Shown piece by piece: positions 24,621 to 34,270 of a stretch of DNA of 64,000 nt (its first letter is position 1; each line of letters starts with the position of its first letter). The notes below the pieces were generated by a model. The model worked only from the letters and a program-made list of their open reading frames with translations, ran no database searches and was not told the origin of the DNA. Origin of the DNA: Synechococcus sp. CC9616 (GTDB lineage: Bacteria; Cyanobacteriota; Cyanobacteriia; PCC-6307; Cyanobiaceae). Where the stretch lies: the NCBI RefSeq assembly GCF_000515235.1, contig NZ_KI911558.1, positions 773,490-837,489 of the forward strand. The letters are read 5' to 3'. The position numbers and the translations under genes were made by a program.

Positions 24621-24974
24621 TCAGGCTGACGTCAGGCTGACCTGTGCGACCGCCGGATCGAGGCCTTGAATTTGATCCATCGCTTCAAGCAGGGCATAAC
24701 GCCGGCTCACCCGCTGCAGTCGACCGCTCAAGCCGGTGTGGAGGCTGATTCGTTGCAGATCACCCAACATCTCAATGGCTCCGTCCTGCTCACGACGAAC
24801 CCAGGCCAGTGGATGGGACTGATCAACCCTTGCCAACAGATCCACGGCCTGTGAATCTTTGCCGAAAACAGTTAGGGAAGCATCCCTTTTCACCGTGAAG
24901 CCTTCATCGAGAAGGGATTGCTCAAGCCAGTCCAACCGGGTGAAGACGGTCGGCAGGATGGAGAGATGGGACAT
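24621..24974 (-). CDS. Ycf35 / DUF1257 family protein
   Basis: Encodes 117 residues from the ATG at 24972-24974. The N-terminus MSHLSILPTVFTRLDWLEQS and the pattern LLDEGFTVKRD, VDLLARVD, LAWVRREQDGAIEMLGDLQR and VSRRYALLEAMDQI are those of the Ycf35/DUF1257 family, conserved in cyanobacteria and red algal plastids with no firm function. An upstream extension to 25139 overlaps purN and is not coding. It is divergent from purN with start codons overlapping, so the two promoters must lie inside each other's coding regions or be shared. Confidence 0.85.
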   Translation of the reverse strand: MSHLSILPTVFTRLDWLEQSLLDEGFTVKRDASLTVFGKDSQAVDLLARVDQSHPLAWVRREQDGAIEMLGDLQRISLHTGLSGRLQRVSRRYALLEAMDQIQGLDPAVAQVSLTSA

Positions 24975-25653
24975 GAGCCGAATGCCCGCTTTGACAGACA
25001 CTAGCCATCGCGTCTCGAACGAACAGGCTCTGCTGAATCCTGAGCCAAGCCGAAACATTGAGGCACTCGCAGCACCACTCCAGCTCGGGGTGATGGCTTC
25101 CGGCAACGGGAGCAATTTCGAAGCTCTCGTGCAGGCCATCGATGATGGCGCTCTCTCGGCCAGGATTCACCTGCTGGTTGTTAACAATCCCGACTGCGGG
25201 GCCCGCGAACGGGCTGAACGACTGGGAATCCCCTGCGCCGTGGTGGATCACCGCGTGATTCGTGACCGCCAGGAACTCGATCGTGAGTTGATTCGACAGT
25301 TCCGGGCCGCCGCCGTTGAAGCGATCGTGATGGCCGGCTGGATGCGAATCGTGACCAGCGAGCTGATCGATGCCTTCCCCGACCGGCTCATCAATCTGCA
25401 TCCCTCACTGCTGCCGAGCTTTCGCGGACTTGATGGCATCGGCCAGGCCCTGAACGCCGGCGTGCAGATCAGCGGTTGCACAGTCCATCTGGTGAGCAAG
25501 GACCTCGACGCCGGACCGATCGTTGCCCAGGCAGCCGTCCCTGTTTTTTCAACCGATGACCACGCATCGCTTGCTTCACGTATTCGGGAGCAGGAACATC
25601 GTCTGCTGCCGAGTGCACTGATGCAGCTTGGCCGGCGCTGGCGTCAGGGGTAA
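24973..25653 (+). CDS. purN: Phosphoribosylglycinamide formyltransferase
   Basis: Transfers a formyl group from 10-formyl-tetrahydrofolate to GAR in purine synthesis. From the ATG at 24973 the protein has 226 residues (ATG at 24982 is an alternative). The phosphate-binding loop MASGNGSNFEAL lies at about 41-52. The catalytic core LINLHPSLLPSFRG has its His near residue 143, with the conserved Asn just before it, and DLDAGPIVAQ supplies the catalytic Asp. A poorly conserved 35-residue N-terminal extension precedes the domain, as in other marine Synechococcus. The 3' end overlaps convergent argC by 10 nt. Confidence 0.95.
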   Translation: MSRMPALTDTSHRVSNEQALLNPEPSRNIEALAAPLQLGVMASGNGSNFEALVQAIDDGALSARIHLLVVNNPDCGARERAERLGIPCAVVDHRVIRDRQELDRELIRQFRAAAVEAIVMAGWMRIVTSELIDAFPDRLINLHPSLLPSFRGLDGIGQALNAGVQISGCTVHLVSKDLDAGPIVAQAAVPVFSTDDHASLASRIREQEHRLLPSALMQLGRRWRQG

Positions 25654-26717
25654 AAGGCCTGTAGCGGAAGGCCGGTCTCAGGGTCAAACCCCGCCATGAG
25701 GTTCAGACACTGCACCCCCTGTCCCGCCTGCCCTTTCACCAGATTGTCGATCGCGCTCATCAAAACCAGCTGGCCTGTGCGGGTGTCCACCTGAACAGAA
25801 AGCATGGCTTTGTTGGTGTGGCGCACCCATTTCGTTGCCGGATACGTGCCCACCGGGAGCACCTCAATGCAGGGGTGATGGCGATAAACGGCCTGCAGCA
25901 CGGTGGTGCAATCCTCAGCGGTCAGTCCGGGATCACGGAGACGTGCATAGACGGTGGACAACAATCCACGCACCATCGGCACCAGATGCGGCGTGAACTG
26001 AAGCTGCACGGTGTGGCCGGCCACCTCCTCGGCCATCTGTTCGATTTCCGAAGTGTGGCGGTGCCCCACCACGCCGTAGGGAGCGATGGCTTCCGACGCT
26101 TCAGCCAGCAGCATCGACTGCTTGGGAACTCTGCCGCCGCCTGATGTTCCTGTCTTGGCATCCACAATGATGCCGTCAGTTTCAATCAATCCCTGCTTCA
26201 GAAATGGAAGCAAGGGCAGCAGGCTCGCGGTTGGGAAGCACCCCGGGGCCGCCACCAGAGCTGCCCCGGCGATGGCCGGACCATGCCACTCCGGCAGGCC
26301 GTAGACCGCGTCACGGCAGAGGTCGGCATCCTGCCGTTTCAGATTCTGTGCTTCCTGGACATAAACCTGGCTCCATCGATCCAGTGATCGGTAGCGAAAG
26401 TCGGCAGAAAGGTCGACAACACGCACACCACGCTGCAACAACTGAGGGGTCAGCTGACTCGACAGACCGTTAGGAAGGCTGAGAACTGCAAAGTCAGCGG
26501 CATCGGCGATCCGTTCCGGATCAACCGTCTGGACAAACGGATCATCCGGCAGAGGAAGGAAGGGGCAAATCGAACTCCAGCGTTGACCAGCACTGCGTTC
26601 TCCGCCGAGATATGTGACTGCCAGACCGTGATGGCCGTGCAGCAATCGCAGGGTTTGCAGTCCCCCATAACCGGACGCCCCGATGACAGCGACACGAGCC
26701 GTCCGAGACGACGCCAT
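25644..26717 (-). CDS. argC: N-acetyl-gamma-glutamyl-phosphate reductase
   Basis: Reduces N-acetylglutamyl phosphate to the semialdehyde with NADPH in arginine synthesis. From the ATG at 26715-26717 it has 357 residues (an ATG at 26750 would add 11). The NADP-binding loop VAVIGASGYGG is at residues 9-19. The active-site Cys lies in AAPGCFPTASLL near residue 160, and GVVGHRHTSEIEQ and FTPHLVPMVRG are family landmarks. Convergent with purN, divergent from ribBA. Confidence 0.96.
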   Translation of the reverse strand: MASSRTARVAVIGASGYGGLQTLRLLHGHHGLAVTYLGGERSAGQRWSSICPFLPLPDDPFVQTVDPERIADAADFAVLSLPNGLSSQLTPQLLQRGVRVVDLSADFRYRSLDRWSQVYVQEAQNLKRQDADLCRDAVYGLPEWHGPAIAGAALVAAPGCFPTASLLPLLPFLKQGLIETDGIIVDAKTGTSGGGRVPKQSMLLAEASEAIAPYGVVGHRHTSEIEQMAEEVAGHTVQLQFTPHLVPMVRGLLSTVYARLRDPGLTAEDCTTVLQAVYRHHPCIEVLPVGTYPATKWVRHTNKAMLSVQVDTRTGQLVLMSAIDNLVKGQAGQGVQCLNLMAGFDPETGLPLQAFYP

Positions 26718-26800
26718 GCCAGTCAGCACAGATGGATTGCTGCTGTCCATGGGCGGCCATAACAGCGCCTGATCGTACAGGTATCGATAATGACAATTGA

Positions 26801-28417
26801 CTCACCCACATCCAGACCCTGGCACTCGATTCCATTCCCGATGCCCTCGCCGCCATCCGCAACGGTGCCTGCGTGGTGGTCGTGGACGATGAACAACGGG
26901 AAAATGAAGGTGATCTCATCTGTGCGGCGCAGTTTGCGACTCCAGAGGCGATCAATTTCATGGCCACCGAGGCACGGGGCCTGATCTGTCTCGCCATGGA
27001 GGGAACCCGGCTCGATGAGCTGGACCTCCCGTTGATGGTGGACCGCAACACCGATGCCAATGAAACCGCTTTCACGGTGAGCATCGACGCCGGCCGGGAA
27101 CATGGCGTCAGCACCGGTATTTCAGCTGAGGATCGAGCCCGGACGATTCAGGTCGCGCTGCAGCCGGACACCCGACCTCAGGACCTGCGGCGACCCGGTC
27201 ACATTTTTCCTCTGAGAGCTCGCAAAGGAGGTGTTCTCAAGCGGGCTGGACACACTGAAGCCGCCGTTGATCTGGCACAGATGGCTGGTCTCACCGCAGC
27301 CGGCGTGATCTGTGAGATCCAGAACCCCGACGGTTCCATGGCACGGCTGACGGAGCTGCGGCAGTACGCGCGTCAATGGGATTTGAAGCTGATCAGCATC
27401 GCCGACCTGATCAGTTATCGGCTGGCCAACGAACGCTTCGTGCAACGACAGGCCCATGCGGTGTTACCAAGTCAGTTCGGAGCCTTTCAGGCCATCGGTT
27501 ATCGCAACGAGCTCGACAACTCAGAGCATGTCGCCCTGGTGAAAGGGGATCCGGCATCGCTGCAGGAACCGGTCCTCGTGCGGATGCACTCCGAATGTCT
27601 CACCGGTGATGCCTTTGGATCACTGCGTTGCGACTGCCGTCCGCAGCTCGAAGCCGCTCTGCAACGCATTGAACAGGAAGGTGAGGGAGTGGTGGTGTAT
27701 CTGCGCCAGGAGGGACGTGGAATCGGCCTGATCAACAAACTGAAGGCCTACAGCCTTCAGGACGGTGGTCTCGACACCGTGGAGGCGAATGAACGACTCG
27801 GTTTTCCGGCCGATCTCCGCAACTATGGGGTGGGAGCGCAGATTCTCTCGGATCTCGGGATCCACCGATTAAGGCTGCTCACGAACAACCCGCGCAAAAT
27901 TGCCGGGCTCGGTGGCTACGGACTGCAGGTTGAGGAGCGTGTTCCTCTTGTGATGGATGCCGGGCGGCACAATGCCGAGTACCTGGCCACCAAGCGAGAC
28001 AAGCTCGGCCATCTGTTCAGCGATGCCAGTCCCTGCACAGTGCTTGCTCTCGCCGTCAGCGGCGACAGCAGCCGTTGGCCCGATCTGCGCCAACGCGCTG
28101 AAACCCTGGCGGAAGAACAGGGTCTGTGTCTCGAACCCCTGCATGCGTCCAGGCTCCTGGCACTCTGGGAGCGCCCCCAGTTCGTCTGGAAACTGGTGCC
28201 AGCAACGGATGATCCAGCGCCGTTGCTGAAGGCGATGGCCCGCTGGTCTGAAACCAGGCGGCTTGGACTGATGCGCGTCTCCAGTGAAAAGACAGCCCTG
28301 CATCCTCCGCAGACCCTCGAACGGGTGGATTGTCCGCTCAGTGATCTCAAGGATGAAAACGCTCTCACCGGAGCGTTCAATGAACCTTGTCTGATCCACT
28401 GGCGGACAAGCCAGTGA
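26801..28417 (+). CDS. ribBA: Bifunctional 3,4-dihydroxy-2-butanone-4-phosphate synthase / GTP cyclohydrolase II
   Basis: Supplies both branches of riboflavin synthesis. The N-terminal RibB domain shows [37 protein letters not shown] and NPDGSMARL. The C-terminal RibA domain shows the zinc site [25 protein letters not shown] and [16 protein letters not shown] tail of about 125 residues follows. The conserved N-terminal helix lies upstream of the first in-frame ATG/GTG/TTG (GTG at 26873). The frame is open from 26801 but begins [13 protein letters not shown] without a normal start codon. I give the open-frame limit; the true start is unresolved (CTG 26819, ATC 26810, or a frameshift from the ATG at 26790). 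Confidence 0.93.
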   Translation, partial: LTHIQTLALDSIPDALAAIRNGACVVVVDDEQRENEGDLICAAQFATPEAINFMATEARGLICLAMEGTRLDELDLPLMVDRNTDANETAFTVSIDAGREHGVSTGISAEDRARTIQVALQPDTRPQDLRRPGHIFPLRARKGGVLKRAGHTEAAVDLAQMAGLTAAGVICEIQNPDGSMARLTELRQYARQWDLKLISIADLISYRLANERFVQRQAHAVLPSQFGAFQAIGYRNELDNSEHVALVKGDPASLQEPVLVRMHSECLTGDAFGSLRCDCRPQLEAALQRIEQEGEGVVVYLRQEGRGIGLINKLKAYSLQDGGLDTVEANERLGFPADLRNYGVGAQILSDLGIHRLRLLTNNPRKIAGLGGYGLQVEERVPLVMDAGRHNAEYLATKRDKLGHLFSDASPCTVLALAVSGDSSRWPDLRQRAETLAEEQGLCLEPLHASRLLALWERPQFVWKLVPATDDPAPLLKAMARWSETRRLGLMRVSSEKTALHPPQTLERVDCPLSDLKDENALTGAFNEPCLIHWRTSQ

Positions 28418-28418
28418 T

Positions 28419-28859
28419 TCAATTCTGAATGGTCACCTTGTTGATCCGGGAACCATTGTTCAGTTTCATCACCACATCCATGGATCCGGTCAATCCGAAC
28501 ACGGTGTGGACTCCATCCAGATGGGGTTGCGCTTCAAAGCAGATATAAAACTGTGATCCACCGGTGTTCTTGCCGGCGTGAGCCATGGCCAGCGTGCCGG
28601 CCTGATGTTTCTGGGGGTTGATCTCACAATTGATCTGATAACCAGGGCCACCGGTTCCGGGCATCCCTTTGGCACCAGCGCGGGTGTTGGGACAACCTCC
28701 CTGAGCCATGAAGCCTGGGATGACACGGTGAAAAGCCAGACCGTCGTAGAAACCTTCGTTCACCAGTTTCACGAAGTTGGCAACTGTGTTTGGTGCGTCG
28801 GTATCGAACAGCTCGAGCTCGATCAGGCCTGCGTCGGTGTCCATCAGGGCCTTGGTCAT
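28419..28859 (-). CDS. Cyclophilin-type peptidyl-prolyl cis-trans isomerase
   Basis: Encodes 146 residues forming a single cytoplasmic cyclophilin domain. Landmarks: [37 protein letters not shown] (catalytic Arg in FHRVI), [20 protein letters not shown] and [17 protein letters not shown]. It speeds proline isomerisation during protein folding. There is no signal peptide. The gene is convergent with ribBA, one base apart, and divergent from mtnP. Confidence 0.95.
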   Translation of the reverse strand: MTKALMDTDAGLIELELFDTDAPNTVANFVKLVNEGFYDGLAFHRVIPGFMAQGGCPNTRAGAKGMPGTGGPGYQINCEINPQKHQAGTLAMAHAGKNTGGSQFYICFEAQPHLDGVHTVFGLTGSMDVVMKLNNGSRINKVTIQN

Positions 28860-28888
28860 GGTGGCGCGAGCAAAATTGGAGTGTAGGG

Positions 28889-29809
28889 ATGAAACCCCCG
28901 ATGACCGTATCTCCCGATCTCAGCCAAGCCCGCGTTGGGGTGATCGGCGGCAGTGGCCTCTATGCCATGCCAGGCCTTGAAGACGTCAGCGAGCTAGCGG
29001 TCGAGACCCCGTTCGGCGACCCCTCGGATACTTTCCGGCTTGGTCGTTTGCAGGGAATAGATGTCGTCTTCCTGGCACGACACGGCCGAGATCATCACCT
29101 GTTGCCCCGGGAGGTCCCCTATCCCGCCAATCTTTGGGCCATGCGCAAGCTTGGGGTCCGCTGGCTGATCTCGGTGTCCGCCGTGGGCTCCCTACAGGAG
29201 CATTTCCGACCTCGCGACATGGTGGTGCCTGACCAGTTCATTGATCGCAGCCATCAGCGGCCGCAATCTTTTTTCGGTGATGGTTGTGTCGCCCATGTGA
29301 GCATCGCCGACCCGACCTGCCCGATCCTGAGCGACCTGTTAGCGGACGCGGCGGAAGCAGAGATTCCTCAGGGCCATCAGCTGCACCGTGGAGGAACCTA
29401 TCTGTGCATGGAAGGTCCGGCCTTTTCCACCCGCGCAGAAAGCAAGCTTTATCGCAGCTGGGGATGTTCAGTGATCGGCATGACCAATCACACCGAAGCT
29501 CGCCTCGCCAGAGAGGCGGAGATCGCCTATGCCTCCCTCAGCATGGTGACCGACTTTGATTGCTGGCATCACGAGCACGACGATGTGAGCGTTGAACTGG
29601 TGATCGGCAACCTGCAGGCCAATGCTGCAGCTACCCCTCCAATCCTGGCTCGCTTGATGCAGCAACTGGTCGACAAGCGCCCGCCATCAAAGGCCCATAC
29701 GGCTCTTGCCAGTGCGCTGGTGACGTCCAGGGATGTCGTTCCAATCAAGACACGACGCCGACTCGACCTGCTGACATCTCCCTACTGGGGGAGTTGCGAT
29801 CAGATCTGA
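28889..29809 (+). CDS. mtnP: S-methyl-5'-thioadenosine phosphorylase
   Basis: Phosphorolyses methylthioadenosine to adenine and methylthioribose-1-phosphate, recycling the by-product of polyamine synthesis. From the ATG at 28889 it has 306 residues (ATG at 28901 is an alternative). It contains [47 protein letters not shown] and the nucleoside site [12 protein letters not shown] with TDFDCWH. The TDFDCWH sequence is characteristic of the MTA phosphorylase branch of the purine nucleoside phosphorylase family. The 3' end overlaps convergent murQ by 10 nt. Confidence 0.93.
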   Translation: MKPPMTVSPDLSQARVGVIGGSGLYAMPGLEDVSELAVETPFGDPSDTFRLGRLQGIDVVFLARHGRDHHLLPREVPYPANLWAMRKLGVRWLISVSAVGSLQEHFRPRDMVVPDQFIDRSHQRPQSFFGDGCVAHVSIADPTCPILSDLLADAAEAEIPQGHQLHRGGTYLCMEGPAFSTRAESKLYRSWGCSVIGMTNHTEARLAREAEIAYASLSMVTDFDCWHHEHDDVSVELVIGNLQANAAATPPILARLMQQLVDKRPPSKAHTALASALVTSRDVVPIKTRRRLDLLTSPYWGSCDQI

Positions 29810-30747
29810 AGCGACTTGCCGACGGCGGCCAGAGCTGTACGCAGCTGTTTGTTGTGATCAACCAGCAACTGTTCAGCCTCATGGCGATCGAGTTCGCCGG
29901 CTGCCATCAACAGGGCGAGTTTGACGGAACCATCGGTTCGATCAAGCAATCGCAATCCCTGCTCGCGGTCCACACCCGCAAGATCTCGAAGAATCCGCAG
30001 CGAACGATCCACAAGCTTGCTGTTACTGGCAGCAACGTCAACCATACGGTTGCCATACACCTTGCCAAGGCGAACCATCACAGCGGTGGAGAGGATGTTC
30101 AGTGCCATCTTCGTTGCCGTGCCGGCTTTGAGACGGGTGGATCCAGTCAGCAATTCCGGGCCTGTGAGAAGACGGATGTCGATGTCGCAAGGGAGCGGTG
30201 CCTGGTCGGTGGGGACGCAGGCCATGGCGATCGCCAGAGCTCCAATCGCTTTGGCATAGGCCAACCCTCCTCTCACGTAAGGGGTCGTGCCGCCTGCTGC
30301 AATGCCCACCAGGCAGTCCTTTGCACAGAACGAGCGCTCATCGAGATCTGATCGTCCGGCAGTCTCCAGGTCTTCGAGGCCTTCGGAACTGCGCAGCAAC
30401 GCCGCAGATCCACCCGCCAGAACCCCCTGCACCATTTCAGGATCACTGCAGAAGGTGGGCGGACACTCGGCAGCATCCAGTACACCAAGACGCCCTGAAG
30501 TCCCCGCACCTAGGTAATAGAGGCGACCGCCGCTGCGCAACCTCTCAGCAATGGCATCCACAGCCGCAGCCAGGGCTGGCGCCGCCCCTGCGACGGCCTG
30601 TTGTGGTCGCTGATCCTCCTCGATGAAAAGTCCCACCAGAGCATCTGTCTCCAGCTGATCGAGGGTCTTGCTGAGGGGATTGGCCTGCTCCGTCAGAAGG
30701 TAACCACGGTCCTCGGAAGGCTTCAGATCCTTTTGAAAATTGGCCAT
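29800..30747 (-). CDS. murQ: N-acetylmuramic acid 6-phosphate etherase
   Basis: Cleaves the lactyl ether of MurNAc-6-phosphate to give GlcNAc-6-phosphate in peptidoglycan recycling. The 315-residue protein has the N-terminal RGYLLTEQANPLSKTLD motif. The SIS-domain loop RLYYLGAGTSGRLGVLDAAE lies at residues 75-94, followed by CPPTF. SEGLEDLETAG contains a second conserved Glu, and a C-terminal UBA-like helical region (RLLDRTDGSVKLALLMAAGE) follows. It lies 3 nt downstream of the DUF3110 gene on the same strand and presumably shares its transcript. Confidence 0.95.
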   Translation of the reverse strand: MANFQKDLKPSEDRGYLLTEQANPLSKTLDQLETDALVGLFIEEDQRPQQAVAGAAPALAAAVDAIAERLRSGGRLYYLGAGTSGRLGVLDAAECPPTFCSDPEMVQGVLAGGSAALLRSSEGLEDLETAGRSDLDERSFCAKDCLVGIAAGGTTPYVRGGLAYAKAIGALAIAMACVPTDQAPLPCDIDIRLLTGPELLTGSTRLKAGTATKMALNILSTAVMVRLGKVYGNRMVDVAASNSKLVDRSLRILRDLAGVDREQGLRLLDRTDGSVKLALLMAAGELDRHEAEQLLVDHNKQLRTALAAVGKSLQI

Positions 30748-30750
30748 GGC

Positions 30751-31167
30751 TTAGAGCAACCCCTCCAAGCGCTGACGCAAGGCATCAAGCTCAGGACTTG
30801 AATCAACCTGGGAATCGTCTGCTTGGACCGGCTCGGGGGATGTTTCGTCCTCCTCCTGCCAGTTGCTGACATCCTTGTTGGCTTCAGGAGGAGCCATAAA
30901 CAGACGCTCCTCGTCGGTTTTGGGAACGAAACCGGATTCGATGAAGCGTGCCTCGTAACCGGCATCGCGACAGAACAACTCGACTTCCTCACGATCCAGA
31001 GCTTCGACGGTCGGGACAGGGAAGTCCTGGGCTTCAAGGAGTCCGGCGTAACGCTCGGCATCATCGAGGTTCTCAAACAGAAGCACCACGGTCCGTCCGC
31101 CGACCTCGAGGGAATGGATGCCTTCGCTGTCGCTGCCGGCGTCGAAGAGGAGAACGTGAACTCTCAT
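30751..31167 (-). CDS. DUF3110 family protein
   Basis: Encodes 138 residues. The N-terminal domain MRVHVLLFDAGSDSEGIHSL, VVLLFENLDDAERYAGLLEA and VEALDREEVELFCRDAGYEA is the cyanobacterium-specific DUF3110 domain, followed by a conserved SGFVPKTDEERLFMAPPE and an acidic low-complexity tail. Soluble; no function is established. It sits between the J-protein gene and murQ. Confidence 0.88.
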   Translation of the reverse strand: MRVHVLLFDAGSDSEGIHSLEVGGRTVVLLFENLDDAERYAGLLEAQDFPVPTVEALDREEVELFCRDAGYEARFIESGFVPKTDEERLFMAPPEANKDVSNWQEEDETSPEPVQADDSQVDSSPELDALRQRLEGLL

Positions 31168-31249
31168 GGCAACGCGAAGCAGACCGGGAGTCTGTCACCG
31201 ATTATTTGACGTTGGCTCATTGGTTGCTGATCATTTGTCGCGGCACGTC

Positions 31250-32161
31250 TCAAAGGGCATCAGCCTCGAGGGCAAGCTCCTGCAAACGACGGTAAAGAGC
31301 ACGTTCAGCATCGCCAAGATCGGCTGGGATCACGATCACAATTTCAACGAGCTGATCACCGCGTCGATCGTCCATTTCCAGACCGCGATCCCGCAGACGC
31401 AACATGCGGCCGCTGGATGATCCAGGCGGAACCTGGAGGGTGACAGGCCCATCAAGAGTGGGCACATCCACAGCGCAGCCGAGGGCAGCATCCGGAGGAA
31501 ACAGCTCGAGCCGATAGTGGACTCTCAAACCATCAATCCTTAGACCGTCTGCTGTGACCACCCTCAACTGGAGAAAGTGGTCACGCCCACCGGCCGCCAC
31601 GCCCTCAAGCCGCAATCGCCAACCATCGCCAGCCAACGGGGGGGTCTCAAGCTCCACAACCATGCCGCCGTCCAAGGTGAGTTCGACGGTGGTGCCGTAC
31701 AAGGCCTGCTCGGGCGTGAGCTCCACAAGGGATTCCAGATCTTCACTCGCCCTGATGGGTGGTGGACTGGGAGGACTCGTGACCGGGCGTTCAGCTCGGG
31801 GTGATGGCGGTGGCTCGGGGTTGGGCTCTGCGACCGGTTCCCTTTCCACCGTGCTGACGGATCGACCCAAAACCACATCGAGATAATCCTCGAAATCCGG
31901 AAATCCACTTGCAAATGGATCGTTGTTAACGGCACCGGGCCCGGGTCCCGTCTCCCAGGCATGACGACGGCGCGGGTCACTGAGCACCGCATAGGCCTCG
32001 TTGACCAGCTTGAAGCGCTCTTCAGCAACGGGATCGTTGCCGTTGAGATCGGGATGCCAACGCCTGGCCTCACGGCGGAACGCCCGCTTCAGCTGCTTGG
32101 CATCACTGTCTGGAGGCAGTCCCAGTAGAGACCAGTAATCCGGTTCAGCGACGGAAGTCAT
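31250..32161 (-). CDS. dnaJ: DnaJ-family co-chaperone
   Basis: Encodes 303 residues from the ATG at 32159-32161 (an ATG five codons upstream is possible). The J-domain DYWSLLGLPPDSDAKQLKRA has its HPD motif (RWHPDLNG) at residues 36-38. A Pro/Glu-rich linker follows, then a C-terminal substrate-binding region (LTPEQALYGTTVELTLDGGM, VDVPTLDGPVTLQVPPGSSS, MLRLRDRGLEMDDRRGDQLV). No zinc-finger Cys repeats, so it is a CbpA-like type II J-protein. Its start lies inside the 3' end of dnaK (17-nt overlap), so the two are co-expressed and likely partners. Confidence 0.92.
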   Translation of the reverse strand: MTSVAEPDYWSLLGLPPDSDAKQLKRAFRREARRWHPDLNGNDPVAEERFKLVNEAYAVLSDPRRRHAWETGPGPGAVNNDPFASGFPDFEDYLDVVLGRSVSTVEREPVAEPNPEPPPSPRAERPVTSPPSPPPIRASEDLESLVELTPEQALYGTTVELTLDGGMVVELETPPLAGDGWRLRLEGVAAGGRDHFLQLRVVTADGLRIDGLRVHYRLELFPPDAALGCAVDVPTLDGPVTLQVPPGSSSGRMLRLRDRGLEMDDRRGDQLVEIVIVIPADLGDAERALYRRLQELALEADAL

Positions 32162-34139
32162 CGTCCCAGGGATCAAGATCTCGGCGGCTCATGCCGCGAC
32201 TGCGTGCCGGAGGGCGGCCGGGGTTCGCCCAGGGGTCATCCTCCCAGTCTTCGTCAGAAAACAACTCGTCTTTGAGTGATCCGAGGGTGTTGCGAATCCC
32301 TTGCAGTGGATTGCTGTCGACCTGTCGTTCCGCTGACAACCGTCGGTTGAGACCGAAGAGAGCCTCTTCTAGGCCACTGGTGGCGAGATCGAGATCCTGC
32401 AGGTTCTCCTGGTCCAGACAGTCCTGAACGTCGCGCATCGCCATCTCCACAGCACGCTGTTGACGCTCAGCTCCGTAAGGCCCGAATTCCAGTGCTGCAT
32501 CTCGCAATCGACGCTCTGCCTGAGCAACCAGGGTCTGTGATCGGTTGCGCCGCTCGATCTGCTTGCGAACACGGCGATCCTCATCGGCCCGGGCTTCAGC
32601 CTCCGCCAGCAGGGCCTGAACCTCATCTTCATTCAGGTTCGAGCCACCTTGAATCGAAACGGACTGCTTACGGCCCGTTGTTCGGTCAGTGGCACTCACC
32701 TGCAGCAGGCCGTTGGCATCGATATCAAAGGCAACCTGCACCTGCGGAACCCCCCGCGGAGCTGGAGGGATCCCTGACAGCCGAAATCGGCCAAGGGATT
32801 TGTTGTCTGATGCCATCTGGCGTTCCCCCTGCCAGACATGAATTTCAACGGAGGATTGATTCGCCTCCGATGTGCTGAACACATCGGACTGACGGACGGG
32901 GATGGGCGTATTCCGTGGAATCAGCACCTTCATCAATCCGCCAACGGTCTCCAACCCAAGCGACAGCGGCGTCACATCATTGAGCAGAAGATCTCTCAGT
33001 TCGCCTGTGAGGATGCCGGCCTGAACCGCTGCACCAATGGCCACCACCTCATCAGGATTGACGGATTGACAGGGATCAAGTGGCACCAGGGTTCTGACCA
33101 ACTGCTGAACCATCGGCATCCGGGTCGCACCACCGACCAGAACCACGTCGTCGACGTCATCCGCAGCCCAGCCGGAATCACGCAAGGCCGCCTGAACCGG
33201 ACTGAGAAGACGATCCAGCAGGTCTGGACAGAGGGATTCAAAGGTCGAGCGATCAAGGCTGGTTTCAATGTGCAGCGGTCCCTCCGGGCCGGTGGCGATA
33301 AACGGCAGAGAAATGGGGGTGCTGAGCACACCGGAGAGCTCCTGCTTCGCCTTTTCAGCCGCTTCTGTGAGCCGTTGAAGAGCCTGGCGATCGCGACGCA
33401 GATCGATCTCATGCTCTTTCAGGAAGGCATCCGCCATCCAGTTCACGATGCGCTGATCGAAATCGTTGCCTCCCAGCTGAGTGTCTCCATTGGTCGATTT
33501 GACATCGAAAACCCCATTTGCAATGCGCAGCAGGGAAACATCGAACGTGCCACCGCCAAGGTCAAAGACAAGCACCCGACGCACAGCACTGCGGTCGAAG
33601 CCGTAGGCCAAAGCCGCCGCCGTGGGCTCATTCAGGATTCTCTCAACGGAAATCCCAGCCAGTCGACCGGCATCGCGGGTCGCCTGGCGTTGAGCATCAT
33701 TGAAATAGGCCGGGACCGTGATCACGGCGGCTTCAACCGTTTCGCCCAGATAGGTGGAAGCATCGTCCACAAGTTTTCGAATGATGCTTGCAACGAGTTC
33801 CTCTGGTGCGTACTCCCGCTCCGTTAATGGGCATGGAATGCGGACCTGACCCCGGTCGTTGGCTCGAACCGTGTATGGAACGGTAAGGCTGCTGTCTTCC
33901 AGCTCATCCCACTCACGGCCGACAAAGCGCTTGAGATTCGAAAACGTGTTTCGGGGACTTAACACCAGCTGGCGGCGGGCCAGTTGACCGACCAGCAGCT
34001 CCTGATCCTTGCTGTACCCAACGACAGACGGAGTGGTACGACCGCCCTCGGCATTGGCGATCACCTGGGGACGGCCAGCTTCCAGCACAGCGACGACAGA
34101 GTTTGTCGTCCCCAGGTCAATCCCGACGATCCGCCCCAT
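32145..34139 (-). CDS. dnaK: Hsp70 chaperone, DnaK1-type
   Basis: Encodes 664 residues. The ATPase domain has GIDLGTTNSVVAVLEAG, YFNDAQRQATRDAGRLAG, VFDLGGGTFDVSLL and DVVLVGGATRMPMVQQLVR. The substrate-binding domain has TPLSLGLETVGGLMKVLIPR and IPPAPRGVPQVQVAFDIDAN. The C-terminal lid (AERRLRDAALEFGPYGAERQ) is followed by an Arg/Asp-rich tail ending DPWDDDFRR rather than the EEVD-like or Gly-rich tail of E. coli DnaK. This matches the cyanobacterial DnaK1 group, which usually has its own adjacent J-protein, as here. Cytoplasmic or thylakoid-associated. Confidence 0.94.
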   Translation of the reverse strand: MGRIVGIDLGTTNSVVAVLEAGRPQVIANAEGGRTTPSVVGYSKDQELLVGQLARRQLVLSPRNTFSNLKRFVGREWDELEDSSLTVPYTVRANDRGQVRIPCPLTEREYAPEELVASIIRKLVDDASTYLGETVEAAVITVPAYFNDAQRQATRDAGRLAGISVERILNEPTAAALAYGFDRSAVRRVLVFDLGGGTFDVSLLRIANGVFDVKSTNGDTQLGGNDFDQRIVNWMADAFLKEHEIDLRRDRQALQRLTEAAEKAKQELSGVLSTPISLPFIATGPEGPLHIETSLDRSTFESLCPDLLDRLLSPVQAALRDSGWAADDVDDVVLVGGATRMPMVQQLVRTLVPLDPCQSVNPDEVVAIGAAVQAGILTGELRDLLLNDVTPLSLGLETVGGLMKVLIPRNTPIPVRQSDVFSTSEANQSSVEIHVWQGERQMASDNKSLGRFRLSGIPPAPRGVPQVQVAFDIDANGLLQVSATDRTTGRKQSVSIQGGSNLNEDEVQALLAEAEARADEDRRVRKQIERRNRSQTLVAQAERRLRDAALEFGPYGAERQQRAVEMAMRDVQDCLDQENLQDLDLATSGLEEALFGLNRRLSAERQVDSNPLQGIRNTLGSLKDELFSDEDWEDDPWANPGRPPARSRGMSRRDLDPWDDDFRR

Positions 34140-34270
34140 GACTGCGCGCTTTGAACCCCCACGCTACCGACAGCATCCAGCCCACAACTCTGAGATACCG
34201 CTCCGTTAAAGCGTTCTTAGTGACCAAAACAGAAGTCACCGATACTTTGGCGGAGTGCGTTTTCCAAGGA

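Noticed and set aside
32838-33827. Plus-strand frame of 329 codons opposite dnaK
   Set aside because: Shadow of the dnaK ATPase domain; no recognisable feature.
34198-34221. Pho-box-like pair upstream of pstC (CGTTAAAGCGTTCTTA)
   Set aside because: Too many mismatches to the CTTAACCT consensus in both halves to list as a site.
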